The notes: generated from the letters alone by a model not told the origin. Positions 9,343-17,834 are shown, counted from the first letter of the stretch. The stretch: 64,000 nt of DNA from an uncultured Clostridia bacterium (GCA_947170435.1 CAMVTO010000012.1:1-64000); one strand, 5' to 3'. Translations and numbers: made by a program.

Positions 9343-10173
9343 ATGCTCTGGACTGAAGAACTCTTCGGCGTCAAAAAACCCATCCTTGCAATGCTGCATC
9401 TCGACGCGCTCCCGGGAGATCCGCGATTTCGCAGGGGTACTCCGCTCGGCGAGATCGTGGAGCACGCCCGCGCGGATCTGCACGCCCTGCAGGACGGGGG
9501 CGTGGACGGGATCATCTTCTCTAATGAGTTCAGCTTTCCCTATCAGCGCAAAATGGACATGGTCACGCCCGCCGCGATGGCCTATATCATCGGCGCGCTG
9601 CGCAGCGAGATCCGCGTCCCCTTCGGCGTGGACGCCATCTCCGACGGCGCGGCCTGTCTCGAGCTTGCCGCAGCGGTGGGAGCAAGCTATGTGCGGGGGA
9701 CTTTCTCCGGCGTTTATGTGGGGGACGGAGGTCTGTACAACAACGACTTCTCCGCCCTGCTGCGCCGCAAGGCCGCCCTGCCGCTCGACGATCTGAAAAT
9801 GCTGTACTTCATCAATCCCGAATCCGATCGCAATCTGGATACGCGGCCGCTGGCGGATATCGCGGCGTCTACGATGTCCAAGGCCGCCCCGGACGGGCTG
9901 TGTATCTCGGCCAACGCGGCGGGCATGGATGTGGACGAGGAGCTGATCGCGTCGGTCAAGGCCGCAAATCCCGAGGTCGTCGTCCTGTGCAACACCGGTT
10001 GCCGGGCGGACACCATCGTCCGTAAGCTGCAGGCAGGGGACGCGGCCGTCGTGGGGACCTACTTCAAGGAAAACGGTAAGCTGGAAAACAGCCGCCATGA
10101 AAATGTCCGTGTCGATCTTGAGCGCGTGCGGGAGTTCATGGCAGTGGTTTATCGTTTCCGTGAGACGCTGTGA
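9343..10173 (+). CDS. BtpA/SgcQ-family protein
   Basis: 276 residues. The start region KPILAMLHLDALPGDPRF matches the BtpA family opening (MVHLxPLPGxP). Also visible are GVDGIIFSNEF, PFGVDAISDGAACLELAAA, ASYVRGTFSGVYVGDGG, and a C-terminal NTGCRADTI/GTYFKENG. The group includes E. coli SgcQ of a sugar operon and cyanobacterial BtpA, which is implicated in photosystem I stability; enzymatic function is not firmly known. RBS AAAGGAAG precedes the ATG at 9343. The kinase gene follows 10 bases later. Confidence 0.85.
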   Translation: MLWTEELFGVKKPILAMLHLDALPGDPRFRRGTPLGEIVEHARADLHALQDGGVDGIIFSNEFSFPYQRKMDMVTPAAMAYIIGALRSEIRVPFGVDAISDGAACLELAAAVGASYVRGTFSGVYVGDGGLYNNDFSALLRRKAALPLDDLKMLYFINPESDRNLDTRPLADIAASTMSKAAPDGLCISANAAGMDVDEELIASVKAANPEVVVLCNTGCRADTIVRKLQAGDAAVVGTYFKENGKLENSRHENVRVDLERVREFMAVVYRFRETL

Positions 10174-10183
10174 GGGCGGCGCG

Positions 10184-11731
10184 ATGGGAAAAGCGTATTT
10201 TGTCGGCATCGATACCGGCACCAATTCCAGCAAGGGCGCTCTCATCGACGAGCAGGGCGAGATTCTCGCCCTGCACAGCACGGAGCACAGCATGGAAAAT
10301 CCCCAGCCCGGTTACTACGAGCATGACGCTGAGCGCGACTGGTGGGGTGATTTCTGTACGATCAGTCGGGAACTGCTGCGCAAGAGCGGCGTGGACGCGA
10401 AGGACGTCAAGGCCGTCGGGATCAGCGCGCTCGGCGCAGATTGCGTTCCGGTGGACGAACATTGCCGCCCGCTTCGCAAAGCGATCCTCTACGGCATCGA
10501 CGCGCGGGCCACGGATGAGATGGCTGAACTGACCGCGCTCTACGGGGAGGAGCAGATCCTGAAATGGTACGGCCGTCCGCTCTGCTCCAGCGACGTGATG
10601 CCGAAGATCCTGTGGATCAAGCGCAGGGAGCCGGAGGTCTACGCCAGGACGCACAAGTTTCTCACGGGATCGAGCTACATTACCGCCAAGCTGACAGGCC
10701 GCTATGTCGTGGACCGTTTTCTCGGCCTGGCCAGCTTCAATCCGCTGTATGATCCGCAGACACGCAAGCCGGTTCCAGAGTACTGCGCACCGGTCTGCCG
10801 ACCGGACCAGCTTGCCGAAATCCTCGAGGCGGCGGAGGTCGCAGGCACCGTGACGGCCGAGGCCGCCGCCGAGACGGGGCTTGCCGAGGGGACGCCGGTC
10901 ATCACCGGAACGGACGATTCGGGCGCCGAGGCGATCAGCTGCGGCGTCGTGGAGAGCGGGAAAATGATGCTGCAGCTGGGCTCGTCAGTCTACATGATCC
11001 TCGGCACAGACAGCATGATCGACGACGAGCGGCTCTGGCGCGAGGAGTTCATCGTCCCCGGCTTATGCGATATCTCGGCCGGAACCAACACGGCGGGCAG
11101 CCTGACCAAATGGTTCCGCGACGAGCTGTTTCCGGACGCCCTTGCCGCCGAGCGCGCGGGCGGAGAAAACGCCTATCAGCGTATGTTGGAGGGCGTTGCG
11201 GAGATCCCGCCCGGCAGTGAGGGGCTGATCACGCTGCCCTACTTTGCCGGGGAGCGGACGCCGATCAACGACCCCGACGCCCGCGGCGTGCTCTTCGGCC
11301 TGACGCTGCAGCATACGCGTGCGCATCTCTACCGCAGCGCGCTGGAGGCGGTCGGCTTCTCAGTCAACCAGCAGATCCGTATCATGGAATCCCATCCCGA
11401 GGCGCGTATCGACCGGATCATCGCCGTAGGCGGCGGCGCGCAGAATCCGCTGTGGATGCAGATCATCGCCGACATTCTCGGCAAGGAGATCTCAACGCCG
11501 CAGGTGACGGTCGGCGCCTGCTACGGCGATGCGCTGATGGCGGCGCTGGGCGTCTCTTTTCCGGGCTTTGAGAACTATGCCGCGCTGACGCGCTATGTCC
11601 GCGCCGGCAGAACTTACGCGCCCGATCCGAAAGCGCACGCGGCGTATGAGCAATATCAGGCAGTCTACGACGCGCTGTACGATTCTACAAAGGAACTGGC
11701 GCACAAGCTCAGTTCTTTTGTAAGAGGATAG
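10184..11731 (+). CDS. FGGY-family carbohydrate kinase
   Basis: 515 residues. The ATG at 10184 is chosen because the FGGY fold starts there (FVGIDTGTNSSKGALID); the frame opens further upstream but would overlap the BtpA gene. Other marks are GIDARATDEM, ITGTDDSGAEAIS with the catalytic Asp, and VGGGAQNPLWMQIIADILG near residue 410. FGGY kinases phosphorylate pentuloses, glycerol or related sugars. As last gene of the operon it probably phosphorylates the product of the 7042 isomerase. The substrate is not predictable by eye. Confidence 0.88.
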   Translation: MGKAYFVGIDTGTNSSKGALIDEQGEILALHSTEHSMENPQPGYYEHDAERDWWGDFCTISRELLRKSGVDAKDVKAVGISALGADCVPVDEHCRPLRKAILYGIDARATDEMAELTALYGEEQILKWYGRPLCSSDVMPKILWIKRREPEVYARTHKFLTGSSYITAKLTGRYVVDRFLGLASFNPLYDPQTRKPVPEYCAPVCRPDQLAEILEAAEVAGTVTAEAAAETGLAEGTPVITGTDDSGAEAISCGVVESGKMMLQLGSSVYMILGTDSMIDDERLWREEFIVPGLCDISAGTNTAGSLTKWFRDELFPDALAAERAGGENAYQRMLEGVAEIPPGSEGLITLPYFAGERTPINDPDARGVLFGLTLQHTRAHLYRSALEAVGFSVNQQIRIMESHPEARIDRIIAVGGGAQNPLWMQIIADILGKEISTPQVTVGACYGDALMAALGVSFPGFENYAALTRYVRAGRTYAPDPKAHAAYEQYQAVYDALYDSTKELAHKLSSFVRG

Positions 11732-11755
11732 CATGGAGGAAACAGCACCTTCGTT

Positions 11756-12118
11756 TTGGAAGACAACCACTGGCTATACCAGTGGGAAAACCATTACGCT
11801 ACTCTGGTTCGTGAGCAACGCGGAAGACCCTTGTATGTGCCATCCAAGGAAGAATTGTTGAAATACGCTGACGATCATTATTTCAAGAACAGTGAGGAAG
11901 GAGTGGCGTCTATGCGTAAAGTAATGGAGGACATGAGGAATGAAACGGCGTTGCAAAAGTCAAAGGAAATTGCGTTGAGGTTAATCAGCATGGGAAAGCT
12001 GTCCCATGAGGAGATTGCCGAGGCGTCCGGCTTGGCAATCGAGGTGATCAAGGAACTCGCACAGCAAAAAAACCGCATAAAAAGACAATGGCAGAACAGA
12101 GTTATTATGAGTCGCTGA
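11756..12118 (+). CDS. unidentified 120-residue protein, TTG start
   Basis: Starts at TTG 11756, 15 bases after a GGAGGA sequence, and opens from the stop of the FGGY kinase gene. The N-terminal half (EDNHWLYQWENHYATLVRE) is unknown to me. The C-terminal half (EIALRLISMGKLSHEEIAEA) resembles the helical tail found at the end of PD-(D/E)XK transposase-associated (Rpn-like) nucleases, followed by SGLAIEVIKELAQ. The in-frame reading without a stop upstream suggests a fragment of a longer gene. It may be part of, or flank, the mobile element starting nearby. Confidence 0.5.
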   Translation: MEDNHWLYQWENHYATLVREQRGRPLYVPSKEELLKYADDHYFKNSEEGVASMRKVMEDMRNETALQKSKEIALRLISMGKLSHEEIAEASGLAIEVIKELAQQKNRIKRQWQNRVIMSR

Positions 12119-12408
12119 TGGCTGGACTGGAGGATGCCGTCGCCTATATCGAAGGTGATAAGGGCCGTGGCAGAGAAGTCGTGCGCGAAATTCCCAATCC
12201 GGTGCCTGAGTACCGGGCGGCGGATGTTGTGCGCACACGCAAGGCGCTCAACCTTTCCCAGCGGCATCTTGCATACGCGCTCGGTGTGTCACCGAGGACG
12301 GTAGAGGCGTGGGAGAGCGGAAAAAACGAGCCTTCGGGCGCAGCACGGCATCTGCTGTATCTGTTTGAAACAGACCATTCGCTGGTGGAGCGCCTGACAG
12401 CGCGGTAA
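12088..12408 (+). CDS. XRE-type helix-turn-helix protein (NadS/antitoxin-like)
   Basis: 106 residues. Residues 50-95 carry an HTH: RKALNLSQRHLAYALGVSPR followed by TVEAWESGKNEPSGAA, typical of MqsA/NadS-like antitoxins that also autoregulate. The N-terminal helix (YESLMAGLEDAVAYIEG) is typical of the same group. It overlaps the end of the preceding gene by 31 bases in another frame. No RelE-type toxin is adjacent, so it may be an orphan antitoxin. A 20-bp RNA hairpin follows. Confidence 0.8.
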   Translation: MAEQSYYESLMAGLEDAVAYIEGDKGRGREVVREIPNPVPEYRAADVVRTRKALNLSQRHLAYALGVSPRTVEAWESGKNEPSGAARHLLYLFETDHSLVERLTAR

Positions 12409-12435
12409 CTGAAATCCAATCATTCATAAACTATG

Positions 12436-12483
12436 AGCGCTCCGTCGACCTATCCTCGTTTTGGGATGGGTCGGCGGGGCGCT
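12436..12483 (+). terminator. long RNA hairpin after the XRE gene
   Basis: Arms 12436-12455 and 12464-12483 pair over all 20 positions as RNA on the plus strand, with three U-G pairs, around an 8-base loop. On the minus strand these would be A-C mismatches, so the plus transcript is the functional one. There is no U-tract, so it could be a processing or stability element rather than a rho-independent terminator. Confidence 0.5.
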
Positions 12484-12576
12484 TAGCATATACGCCCTTT
12501 TCCTGCTGGCGTGGCGACCTGAAGCGGTTTCAGGTATACACGGGAGAAAAAGTGCGCTACAATAAACCCGTATTTC

Positions 12577-12617
12577 AGGGCGGATCTTTTTTTAGGGCGG
12601 ATCTTTCTTAGGGCGGA
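12577..12617. repeat. three direct repeats of AGGGCGGA (two extended with TCTTT)
   Basis: AGGGCGGATCTTT occurs at 12577-12589 and 12594-12606, and AGGGCGGA again at 12610-12617. The spacing is 17 and 16 bases. Such short, regularly spaced repeats upstream of an element operon could be regulator-binding sites or iterons. Confidence 0.6.
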
Positions 12618-12771
12618 GCATCAAGACAAGGGGGCAGTGCGCCCTTTTGGCTCCCCGTGAGACCTTGAAGTGCGAAAAACATAAGGACCAAGAAGACTGT
12701 AAATTGCCTCGTATGAGGCCGTTTGCGGTCTTTTTTTGCGTCCGCAGAAATTTGAAAGGAGCAAGAAGACC

Positions 12772-14145
12772 ATGAGTGACCTCAACACAGTATTTGGACT
12801 CCCGCAGGAGGACGAACAGGAACCGGACTACAACGCGATCTTTGGCGGCGGAGCCGCGGATGACCCTCCCATCCCTGCCGAAGAGCCGGACCTCGCAGAG
12901 CACGCGGTTGCTACCAACGAAAAGGAGCCAACGCGGAAAACAGAGAAGGAGACGACACCCGACAGGGAAGCAGCACCCACGGCTAAGAAGACCAACCAAT
13001 CCACCAAGCGTGAAGCCAAGGAAGTTGAAGAGGAGCCGGACTTGTTTTCCGCGTTCAATACGCAGGAGGACACACCGCCTGCGGCGCCCACGGCAGGGCA
13101 GGTATCGCTCTTTGACAAGCCTGCCGTGTTTTCCTACGGCGGCGCCAAGGAGGCAATCGAGGACGCATCTATGACCTTCGAGGAGCTTCGCATTCAGAAG
13201 TGCGAGGACTTCCCGGAACTGGAGAGCGGCAAGAGCGTGTCGTGGCGCGTCAAGTATGGCACAGTCACCAAGAGCGTCGCCGACCCGAAGGCGGACACCG
13301 TCGCCAAGCTCAAGGAGGAGATTGAGCGGTCGAAAGCATTCCTTGATGGGTTGAAGAAGGCAAAGACCGACAAGGACAGGAACCCCGACTGCCTTGTATC
13401 CCCTGTCGTGATCGCCAAGAGCAAGGGCATCGCCGCGTATGCGGGTGTGTTCCCCTCGGTTGAGGCGGCGCGCGCGTCGGACAAGGTGATCTGCATTCTT
13501 CCCGCGAACGACGGGAAGATCTACGAGATGCGCAAGAGCGAAATGGGCGAATTCATCGCACCGAAACACAAGGTTGTGGACTTTGCTGAGGTCAGAGCCG
13601 GGTTTACCCCGGCCCTGCCTCTCATCCCGCGCGAGGTGATTGGGCAGATCATCACGTTTTTCCGCTGCTTCATGAACGAAGGAACGGAATATGAGGCGAT
13701 GGTATTCCTCTACTGGGACAGACAGGAAAAAGAGTTTGTCGTCTATGTCCCAAAGCAGACCGCTTCCAAGGCGAGCATCCATGCGGACCTGACTGAGAAT
13801 ACGCTGCCGGAGGACAGGTATCTGCACTATGCGGATATCCATTCCCACAACAGCATGCCGGCGAAGTTTTCCGGCATCGACGACGCGGATGAGCGAGCCA
13901 CGCGGCTCTATGTGGTCATCGGGCATCTGGACAAGTTCTACCCTGACGTGACCGCGCGCGTTTCATGCGGCGGGACGTACCTTCCCATCGACCCCCATCT
14001 GGTGATGGAGGGCGTCGGCGAAGAGTTCCCACCGGACTGGTTAGGACAGGTCGAGCGCGTCAGCGGCGATCACGCGGCGCGAAGCGCACTCGCGGAAAAG
14101 CTGCTGTTTGCCGACTGGAATTGTTCGGAGGAGGCAGAGCGATGA
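12772..14145 (+). CDS. ubiquitin-like domain fused to JAMM peptidase (PRTRC C + A type)
   Basis: 457 residues. Residues 1-110 are charged and probably disordered. Residues 118-165 (VFSYGGAKEAIEDASMTFEE, then FPEL) match the pattern of PRTRC protein C, a ubiquitin-like family (VFxYxGxxLxDPxxxMSxEEVRxxxxxxYPEL). Residues 285-410 form a JAMM/MPN domain: H357-x-H359-x7-S367-xx-D370 in DIHSHNSMPAKFSGIDDADE, with an upstream Glu around 307-309. In PRTRC protein A the same HSH..FSxxDDADE is seen. JAMM peptidases cleave ubiquitin-like proteins from targets or precursors. Start at 12772 after AAAGGAGCAAG. Its stop overlaps the ThiF start. I am confident of JAMM, moderately of the ubiquitin-like part. 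Confidence 0.82.
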   Translation: MSDLNTVFGLPQEDEQEPDYNAIFGGGAADDPPIPAEEPDLAEHAVATNEKEPTRKTEKETTPDREAAPTAKKTNQSTKREAKEVEEEPDLFSAFNTQEDTPPAAPTAGQVSLFDKPAVFSYGGAKEAIEDASMTFEELRIQKCEDFPELESGKSVSWRVKYGTVTKSVADPKADTVAKLKEEIERSKAFLDGLKKAKTDKDRNPDCLVSPVVIAKSKGIAAYAGVFPSVEAARASDKVICILPANDGKIYEMRKSEMGEFIAPKHKVVDFAEVRAGFTPALPLIPREVIGQIITFFRCFMNEGTEYEAMVFLYWDRQEKEFVVYVPKQTASKASIHADLTENTLPEDRYLHYADIHSHNSMPAKFSGIDDADERATRLYVVIGHLDKFYPDVTARVSCGGTYLPIDPHLVMEGVGEEFPPDWLGQVERVSGDHAARSALAEKLLFADWNCSEEAER

Positions 14146-14909
14146 AATTCTCCATGGAACGCCCTGTTAAGATCGTCATGCTGGGTGCCGGAGGCACAGG
14201 CGGGCATATTGCGCCGCACCTCTATCGGCTGCTCTATTCACTGGACCGCCCCGTCCGCTTCATCATCTGTGACGGCGACGTGGTGGAAAAGAAGAATCTC
14301 GTGCGCCAGAACTTTATTCCCGCCGATCTCGGCGAGAACAAGGCAAAGGTGCTGGCAGAGCGGTATTCCACGGTGTTCGGCATGGAGACTGAGTATGTGC
14401 CGGACTATATCGAATCGGAGGATCGACTGAAAAAGCTGATTACACCGATGGAGTGGAGAAGAGGCCCGTTCAGCGAGCGGCCCGTATGGGATCAGGTCAT
14501 CCTGATCGGCGCGGTGGACAACAACCGCAGCCGACAGCTCTGCCATAAGGTATTCTACGAAGCGAGGGATCTCGTCTATATCGACAGCGGCAACGGCAAA
14601 CACACCGGCCAGGTCGTCTGCGGCATCCGCAGCGGCGGCAGGACGTTTTACCGTCCAGTCGGCAAGGTGTATCCCGACGTGCTGGAGCATACAGACAAAT
14701 TCCCGACCGAGTTGAGCTGCGCGGAGGCGTCGGTTTCCTCACCTCAGAGCATCACGGCAAATGTCACGGCCGCCACGGTGGTCGTGGATATGATCTATAA
14801 CATTCTGGCGCAGGGCGAGAGCCGTGTGCGGCTTGCGACGTTCTCGACAACATCCTGCAACGTGCGAGCGACCCTACAGAAACAGACCGCGAGGAAGAAA
14901 GCGGCATAA
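14142..14909 (+). CDS. ThiF/E1-like adenylyltransferase (PRTRC ThiF type)
   Basis: 255 residues. The nucleotide-binding loop MLGAGGTGGHIAPHL, the ICDGDVVEKKNLVRQNF segment with the conserved Asp, Arg and Asn of the E1 fold, GAVDNNRSR and a late ELSCAEASVSSPQSITANV with a candidate catalytic or structural Cys are all present. Such enzymes adenylate the C-terminus of ubiquitin-like proteins. The ATG at 14142 overlaps the JAMM stop (ATGA), showing translational coupling. Zinc-binding CxxC pairs of MoeB are absent, as in the PRTRC group. Confidence 0.87.
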   Translation: MKFSMERPVKIVMLGAGGTGGHIAPHLYRLLYSLDRPVRFIICDGDVVEKKNLVRQNFIPADLGENKAKVLAERYSTVFGMETEYVPDYIESEDRLKKLITPMEWRRGPFSERPVWDQVILIGAVDNNRSRQLCHKVFYEARDLVYIDSGNGKHTGQVVCGIRSGGRTFYRPVGKVYPDVLEHTDKFPTELSCAEASVSSPQSITANVTAATVVVDMIYNILAQGESRVRLATFSTTSCNVRATLQKQTARKKAA

Positions 14910-14939
14910 AACAATCATCTTTTCAGGAGGAGCATAACC

Positions 14940-15665
14940 ATGAAAACACTGTATATCCCCAAGGGAGAATCCAGAACCTACGAAACTCTCACCATTGACC
15001 GCATCGTGGTACATGGCGAGTTGAACGTCGCGAACGGCATCAAGGCGAAGCGTATTACCGGACGTGGTTATCTCACGGCCGGCAGCGTCAGCGCCGACGT
15101 GATCGCCGTTGATGACGTGGAGACCGCGCGTATCACCTGCAAGCGGCTGTTGGCAAAGCGTGTGTACGCCGCGGAGGTCTACGCCTCCGACAGCGTCGTA
15201 ACCTCGTGCAGCCTGACCGCCGCATACGTGGAGACGGGCAAGCTCACCACGGCACTGAGCGAGATCGACGAGGTAAAGGCGGAAGAAGTGGTCAATCTGC
15301 GCCCGCGCAGGCGCGGCATGCTGCTGACGCTGCTCGCGTCCGCGCTGGTTTCGCTTTGGCTCTCGCTTACGACGCCGCGGGAGAAGACCTCCAAGAAGGG
15401 CAAACAGGAGGAACCGAAAACCGATGAATCCCCCGAAAGCGCGGAGGAAGCGGCCGTTCGTGAGCAGATCGGGAAAACGGTGCGCGAGATCATGAAGGAA
15501 AACGGCATCCCGGCCGATGGTGGCGACTTGGCACTGAAAAAGCTGGTCAGCAGCTATCTGCTGCTGCGCAGTCAGGGCTTTACGCTCAGCGTGCGCCCCG
15601 TTGCAGAGACCGCGCTGCCGTTGCTGGACTTTGAGCAGGAAAAGCAGGACCGCATTGCGGCGTGA
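14940..15665 (+). CDS. bactofilin-like repeat protein with one membrane helix
   Basis: 241 residues. Residues 15-120 have short alternating repeats (IVVHGELNVANGIKAKRI, ADVIAVDDVETARITC, SDSVVTSCSLTAAYVETG) that look like the right-handed beta-helix of bactofilins. A hydrophobic segment GMLLTLLASALVSLWLSL near 130-148, preceded by RPRRR, should anchor it in the membrane. The C-terminal 90 residues are charged and probably helical. RBS AGGAGG before ATG 14940. The architecture is unusual and I know no named family. It may form a polymer scaffold at the membrane. Confidence 0.6.
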   Translation: MKTLYIPKGESRTYETLTIDRIVVHGELNVANGIKAKRITGRGYLTAGSVSADVIAVDDVETARITCKRLLAKRVYAAEVYASDSVVTSCSLTAAYVETGKLTTALSEIDEVKAEEVVNLRPRRRGMLLTLLASALVSLWLSLTTPREKTSKKGKQEEPKTDESPESAEEAAVREQIGKTVREIMKENGIPADGGDLALKKLVSSYLLLRSQGFTLSVRPVAETALPLLDFEQEKQDRIAA

Positions 15666-15680
15666 AGGGAGGAACAGAAT

Positions 15681-16127
15681 ATGTCGTTTGAGTCACAGCA
15701 GAAAAATATGTACCGTATGGCAAAGCTGTTGGAAAAGGACCTCGGCTATATCTGGGGGGAGAAGGAATCCGGCCCAAACGGGGATAAGAAGGGCTTCCTC
15801 CGCCTCGGCAAAGTCTTCCTTCGGGCGCTGGCAGAGGATCTCGGCCTGCGGGACGTCAAGGTAACGTCCAACGCCGGAGGCATCGCTGTTTCCGGAGAGT
15901 GCAGCCTGTACGGCATGTGGGAAAACGGCGGCATCTATGTCTGCATCGGGCAATTCTGCTGCGGGAAGGATGTTGTGCTCTATCGGAGCATCCGCAACCT
16001 CAAGGATCACAAGGGCGGCTACAACAATTATATCACCCGGCAGGAGTTGTCCCGCATGAGCTATCAACAGCTCTTGAATCGGCTGCTGCTGCTGAGAAAG
16101 GACGCTGTTTATGAACGGGCAGCCTGA
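15681..16127 (+). CDS. unidentified 148-residue element protein
   Basis: Starts at ATG 15681 after GGAGG. It has a helical N-terminus (QQKNMYRMAKLLEKDLGYIW) and a central alpha/beta region with Cys residues (GECSLYGMWENGGIYVCIGQ, CC at 93-94), and ends in a basic helical tail. No known motif. Its place between the bactofilin-like gene and the methyltransferase, with a 17-base overlap with the latter, says it belongs to the same operon. Confidence 0.6.
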   Translation: MSFESQQKNMYRMAKLLEKDLGYIWGEKESGPNGDKKGFLRLGKVFLRALAEDLGLRDVKVTSNAGGIAVSGECSLYGMWENGGIYVCIGQFCCGKDVVLYRSIRNLKDHKGGYNNYITRQELSRMSYQQLLNRLLLLRKDAVYERAA

Positions 16128-17523
16128 GGCAACGGAGCGCATCTACGCGCTCGAAAGACTGGCGGACGCCCGCGCTGTGATCCTCAAGGACAGCGCGGAG
16201 CTGATGGCAAACCGTGCCAAGGTGGAAAAGTACCGGGAAACCAATCTTCAGCGGGCGCAAAATTGCTATCTGGAGATGGAGACGGCGCAGAAGCGTATCC
16301 TGACGGCACTGCATGACGCGCAGCTCAAGCTGCTGGAGATCGAGGATTACGCACAGGCGGAAACGGCGGGAAAGCTCTATCAGGGCTTTTCCGGCTTCAA
16401 TCTCATGTCCCGGGACTACAAGCCCGTTTATGACGTGCTGACAGGCTTTGCCGAAAAGCTGCCGGAATCCCAGAACACCGTGAACGCGCAGGTGATCGGG
16501 CGACTCATGAACAACGTCCGCATGGGCTACTACCCCACCGATCCGGAGAATATCGACCATATCCTCAGGGGCGTCAGATTTCCGGACGGCGTGACCACCA
16601 ATGTGTTTGACCCTTGCTGCGGCTGCGGTAAGGCGCTCCGGCAGATCGCCGAGGGTCACAACTGCTTCGCATACGGCGTAGAGCTGGACGAAGGCCGTGC
16701 CGAGGAGGCGCAGACGCGCCTGCATCGCGTTGGAATGGGCAGTTTCTTCCACAGCCGGATCAGCAGCGAAGCGTTTCACCTGATGCTCCTGAATCCGCCA
16801 TATCTCTCCGTACTGCGAGAAGGCGGCGGCAGAACCAGACATGAGAAACGTTTTCTGGTCGAGAGCTTCTGTCATCTGATGATAGGCGGCGTTCTGATCT
16901 ATGTCATTCCGTACTACCGTCTGACGGAAGATATTTGCCGTTTGCTTTCGGACAATTTTAACGATCTCAGCGTTTGGCGCTTCACTGACGATGAGTTTCG
17001 GAAGTTCAAGCAGGTGGCGATCCTCGGCGCGCGGAAGAAACGCGCCGCGGACGCTGAGACGGCGGCAAGACTGGAAAAGCTCGCATATGCGCCGGCGAAG
17101 ATTCCCGTCATCACAGAACTGCAAGAAGATCGATATGTGGTGCCGGGCGTCGAAAAGGCCGTGGAAGTGTTCAAAGGCGAACGATTCAACGAAAAGGAAC
17201 TGGAACGCCAGCTTTCCCATTCGGACTCGATCCGTCGCCTGATGAACGCTAAAAGTGAACTGGACCGCGGGCAGAAGCACCCGCTGCTGCCGCTGTCCAT
17301 CGGACAGATCGGGCTGGTGGGCGGCTCCGGCATGATCAACGGGCTGATTGAATGTGACACACCCCATATCATCAAGGGACGCATCATCAAGGTGAAAAAC
17401 ACGGAGCGCGAGGAGAAGTTCAGCTATAACGGCAGATACACGGGCGCAGAGATCAAGGAGACCGTCAGCAACAAGATGGTGTTCAATGTTCTGACGCCTA
17501 AGGGATTCAAGTCGTTGGCGTGA
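16111..17523 (+). CDS. N6-adenine DNA methyltransferase (DUF6094-like)
   Basis: 470 residues. Residues 20-100 are helical. The SAM-binding motif I is NVFDPCCGCGKALRQIAEG near 170 and the catalytic motif IV is LLNPPYLS near 230 (NPPY, typical of amino-methylating adenine enzymes). MGYYPTDPENIDHIL before motif I recalls the DUF6094 group found on plasmids and integrative elements. No restriction endonuclease is adjacent, so it is probably a solitary methylase for element protection or regulation. Start ATG 16111 overlaps the previous gene. Confidence 0.8.
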   Translation: MNGQPEATERIYALERLADARAVILKDSAELMANRAKVEKYRETNLQRAQNCYLEMETAQKRILTALHDAQLKLLEIEDYAQAETAGKLYQGFSGFNLMSRDYKPVYDVLTGFAEKLPESQNTVNAQVIGRLMNNVRMGYYPTDPENIDHILRGVRFPDGVTTNVFDPCCGCGKALRQIAEGHNCFAYGVELDEGRAEEAQTRLHRVGMGSFFHSRISSEAFHLMLLNPPYLSVLREGGGRTRHEKRFLVESFCHLMIGGVLIYVIPYYRLTEDICRLLSDNFNDLSVWRFTDDEFRKFKQVAILGARKKRAADAETAARLEKLAYAPAKIPVITELQEDRYVVPGVEKAVEVFKGERFNEKELERQLSHSDSIRRLMNAKSELDRGQKHPLLPLSIGQIGLVGGSGMINGLIECDTPHIIKGRIIKVKNTEREEKFSYNGRYTGAEIKETVSNKMVFNVLTPKGFKSLA

Positions 17524-17536
17524 GGAGACAAAGATC

Positions 17537-17818
17537 ATGAGAGTAAAGCTGGGACGCTTATTGGCAACGCCTGCCGTACTGGAAGCGGTGCCGCAGGAGC
17601 AGATTATGGAGGCTGTTGAACGTCACGCCAGTGGCGATTGGGGCGACGTTTGCGGCTCTGATAAGGGACGTAACAACTGGGCGGCAAAAAACGAAGCAAG
17701 GCTGCAGTCCGCCTATCACGCAAAAGCGAAGGATGACCCGGAGCGGGAAGTCAAGTTCTGGATCATCACGGAGGCAGATCGGTCAGCGACGACCGTATTG
17801 CTGCCGAGCGACTATTGA
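17537..17818 (+). CDS. small element-borne protein with SGDWGDV and ITEADRSATT motifs
   Basis: 93 residues. It has HASGDWGDVCGSDKGRNNWA and WIITEADRSATTVLLPSDY. I recall the same pattern (SGDWGDL...ITEADRSxTTxLLPxEY) in small proteins of proteobacterial integrative elements, sometimes labelled as restriction-subunit M by error. No biochemical role is known to me. ATG 17537 after GGAGACAAAG, 13 bases from the methyltransferase stop. Confidence 0.7.
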   Translation: MRVKLGRLLATPAVLEAVPQEQIMEAVERHASGDWGDVCGSDKGRNNWAAKNEARLQSAYHAKAKDDPEREVKFWIITEADRSATTVLLPSDY

Positions 17819-17834
17819 TCGAAGGGAGAGACGT

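Larger units (their letters stand above)
12409..12771. other. 363-bp non-coding stretch at the left edge of the PRTRC-like element
   Basis: No convincing gene. It contains a 20-bp stem (12436-12483), three copies of AGGGCGGA (12577, 12594, 12610), a small G/C stem near 12634-12654 and a GCCTC/GAGGC repeat followed by T7 near 12705-12735. It is probably the promoter or leader, and possibly a replication or transfer control region, for the element genes that follow. The exact element boundary is not visible. Confidence 0.5.

Noticed and set aside
7906-10293. 795-codon minus-strand open frame opposite the MATE and BtpA genes
   Set aside because: The composition is Arg/His/Gln-rich and lacks membrane or domain signals; MATE and BtpA are clear on the other strand.
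12409-12771. Left attachment site as a copy of the tRNA-Gln 3' end
   Set aside because: No TTCGAA-type T-loop sequence or tRNA 3' half is present in 11731-12772.
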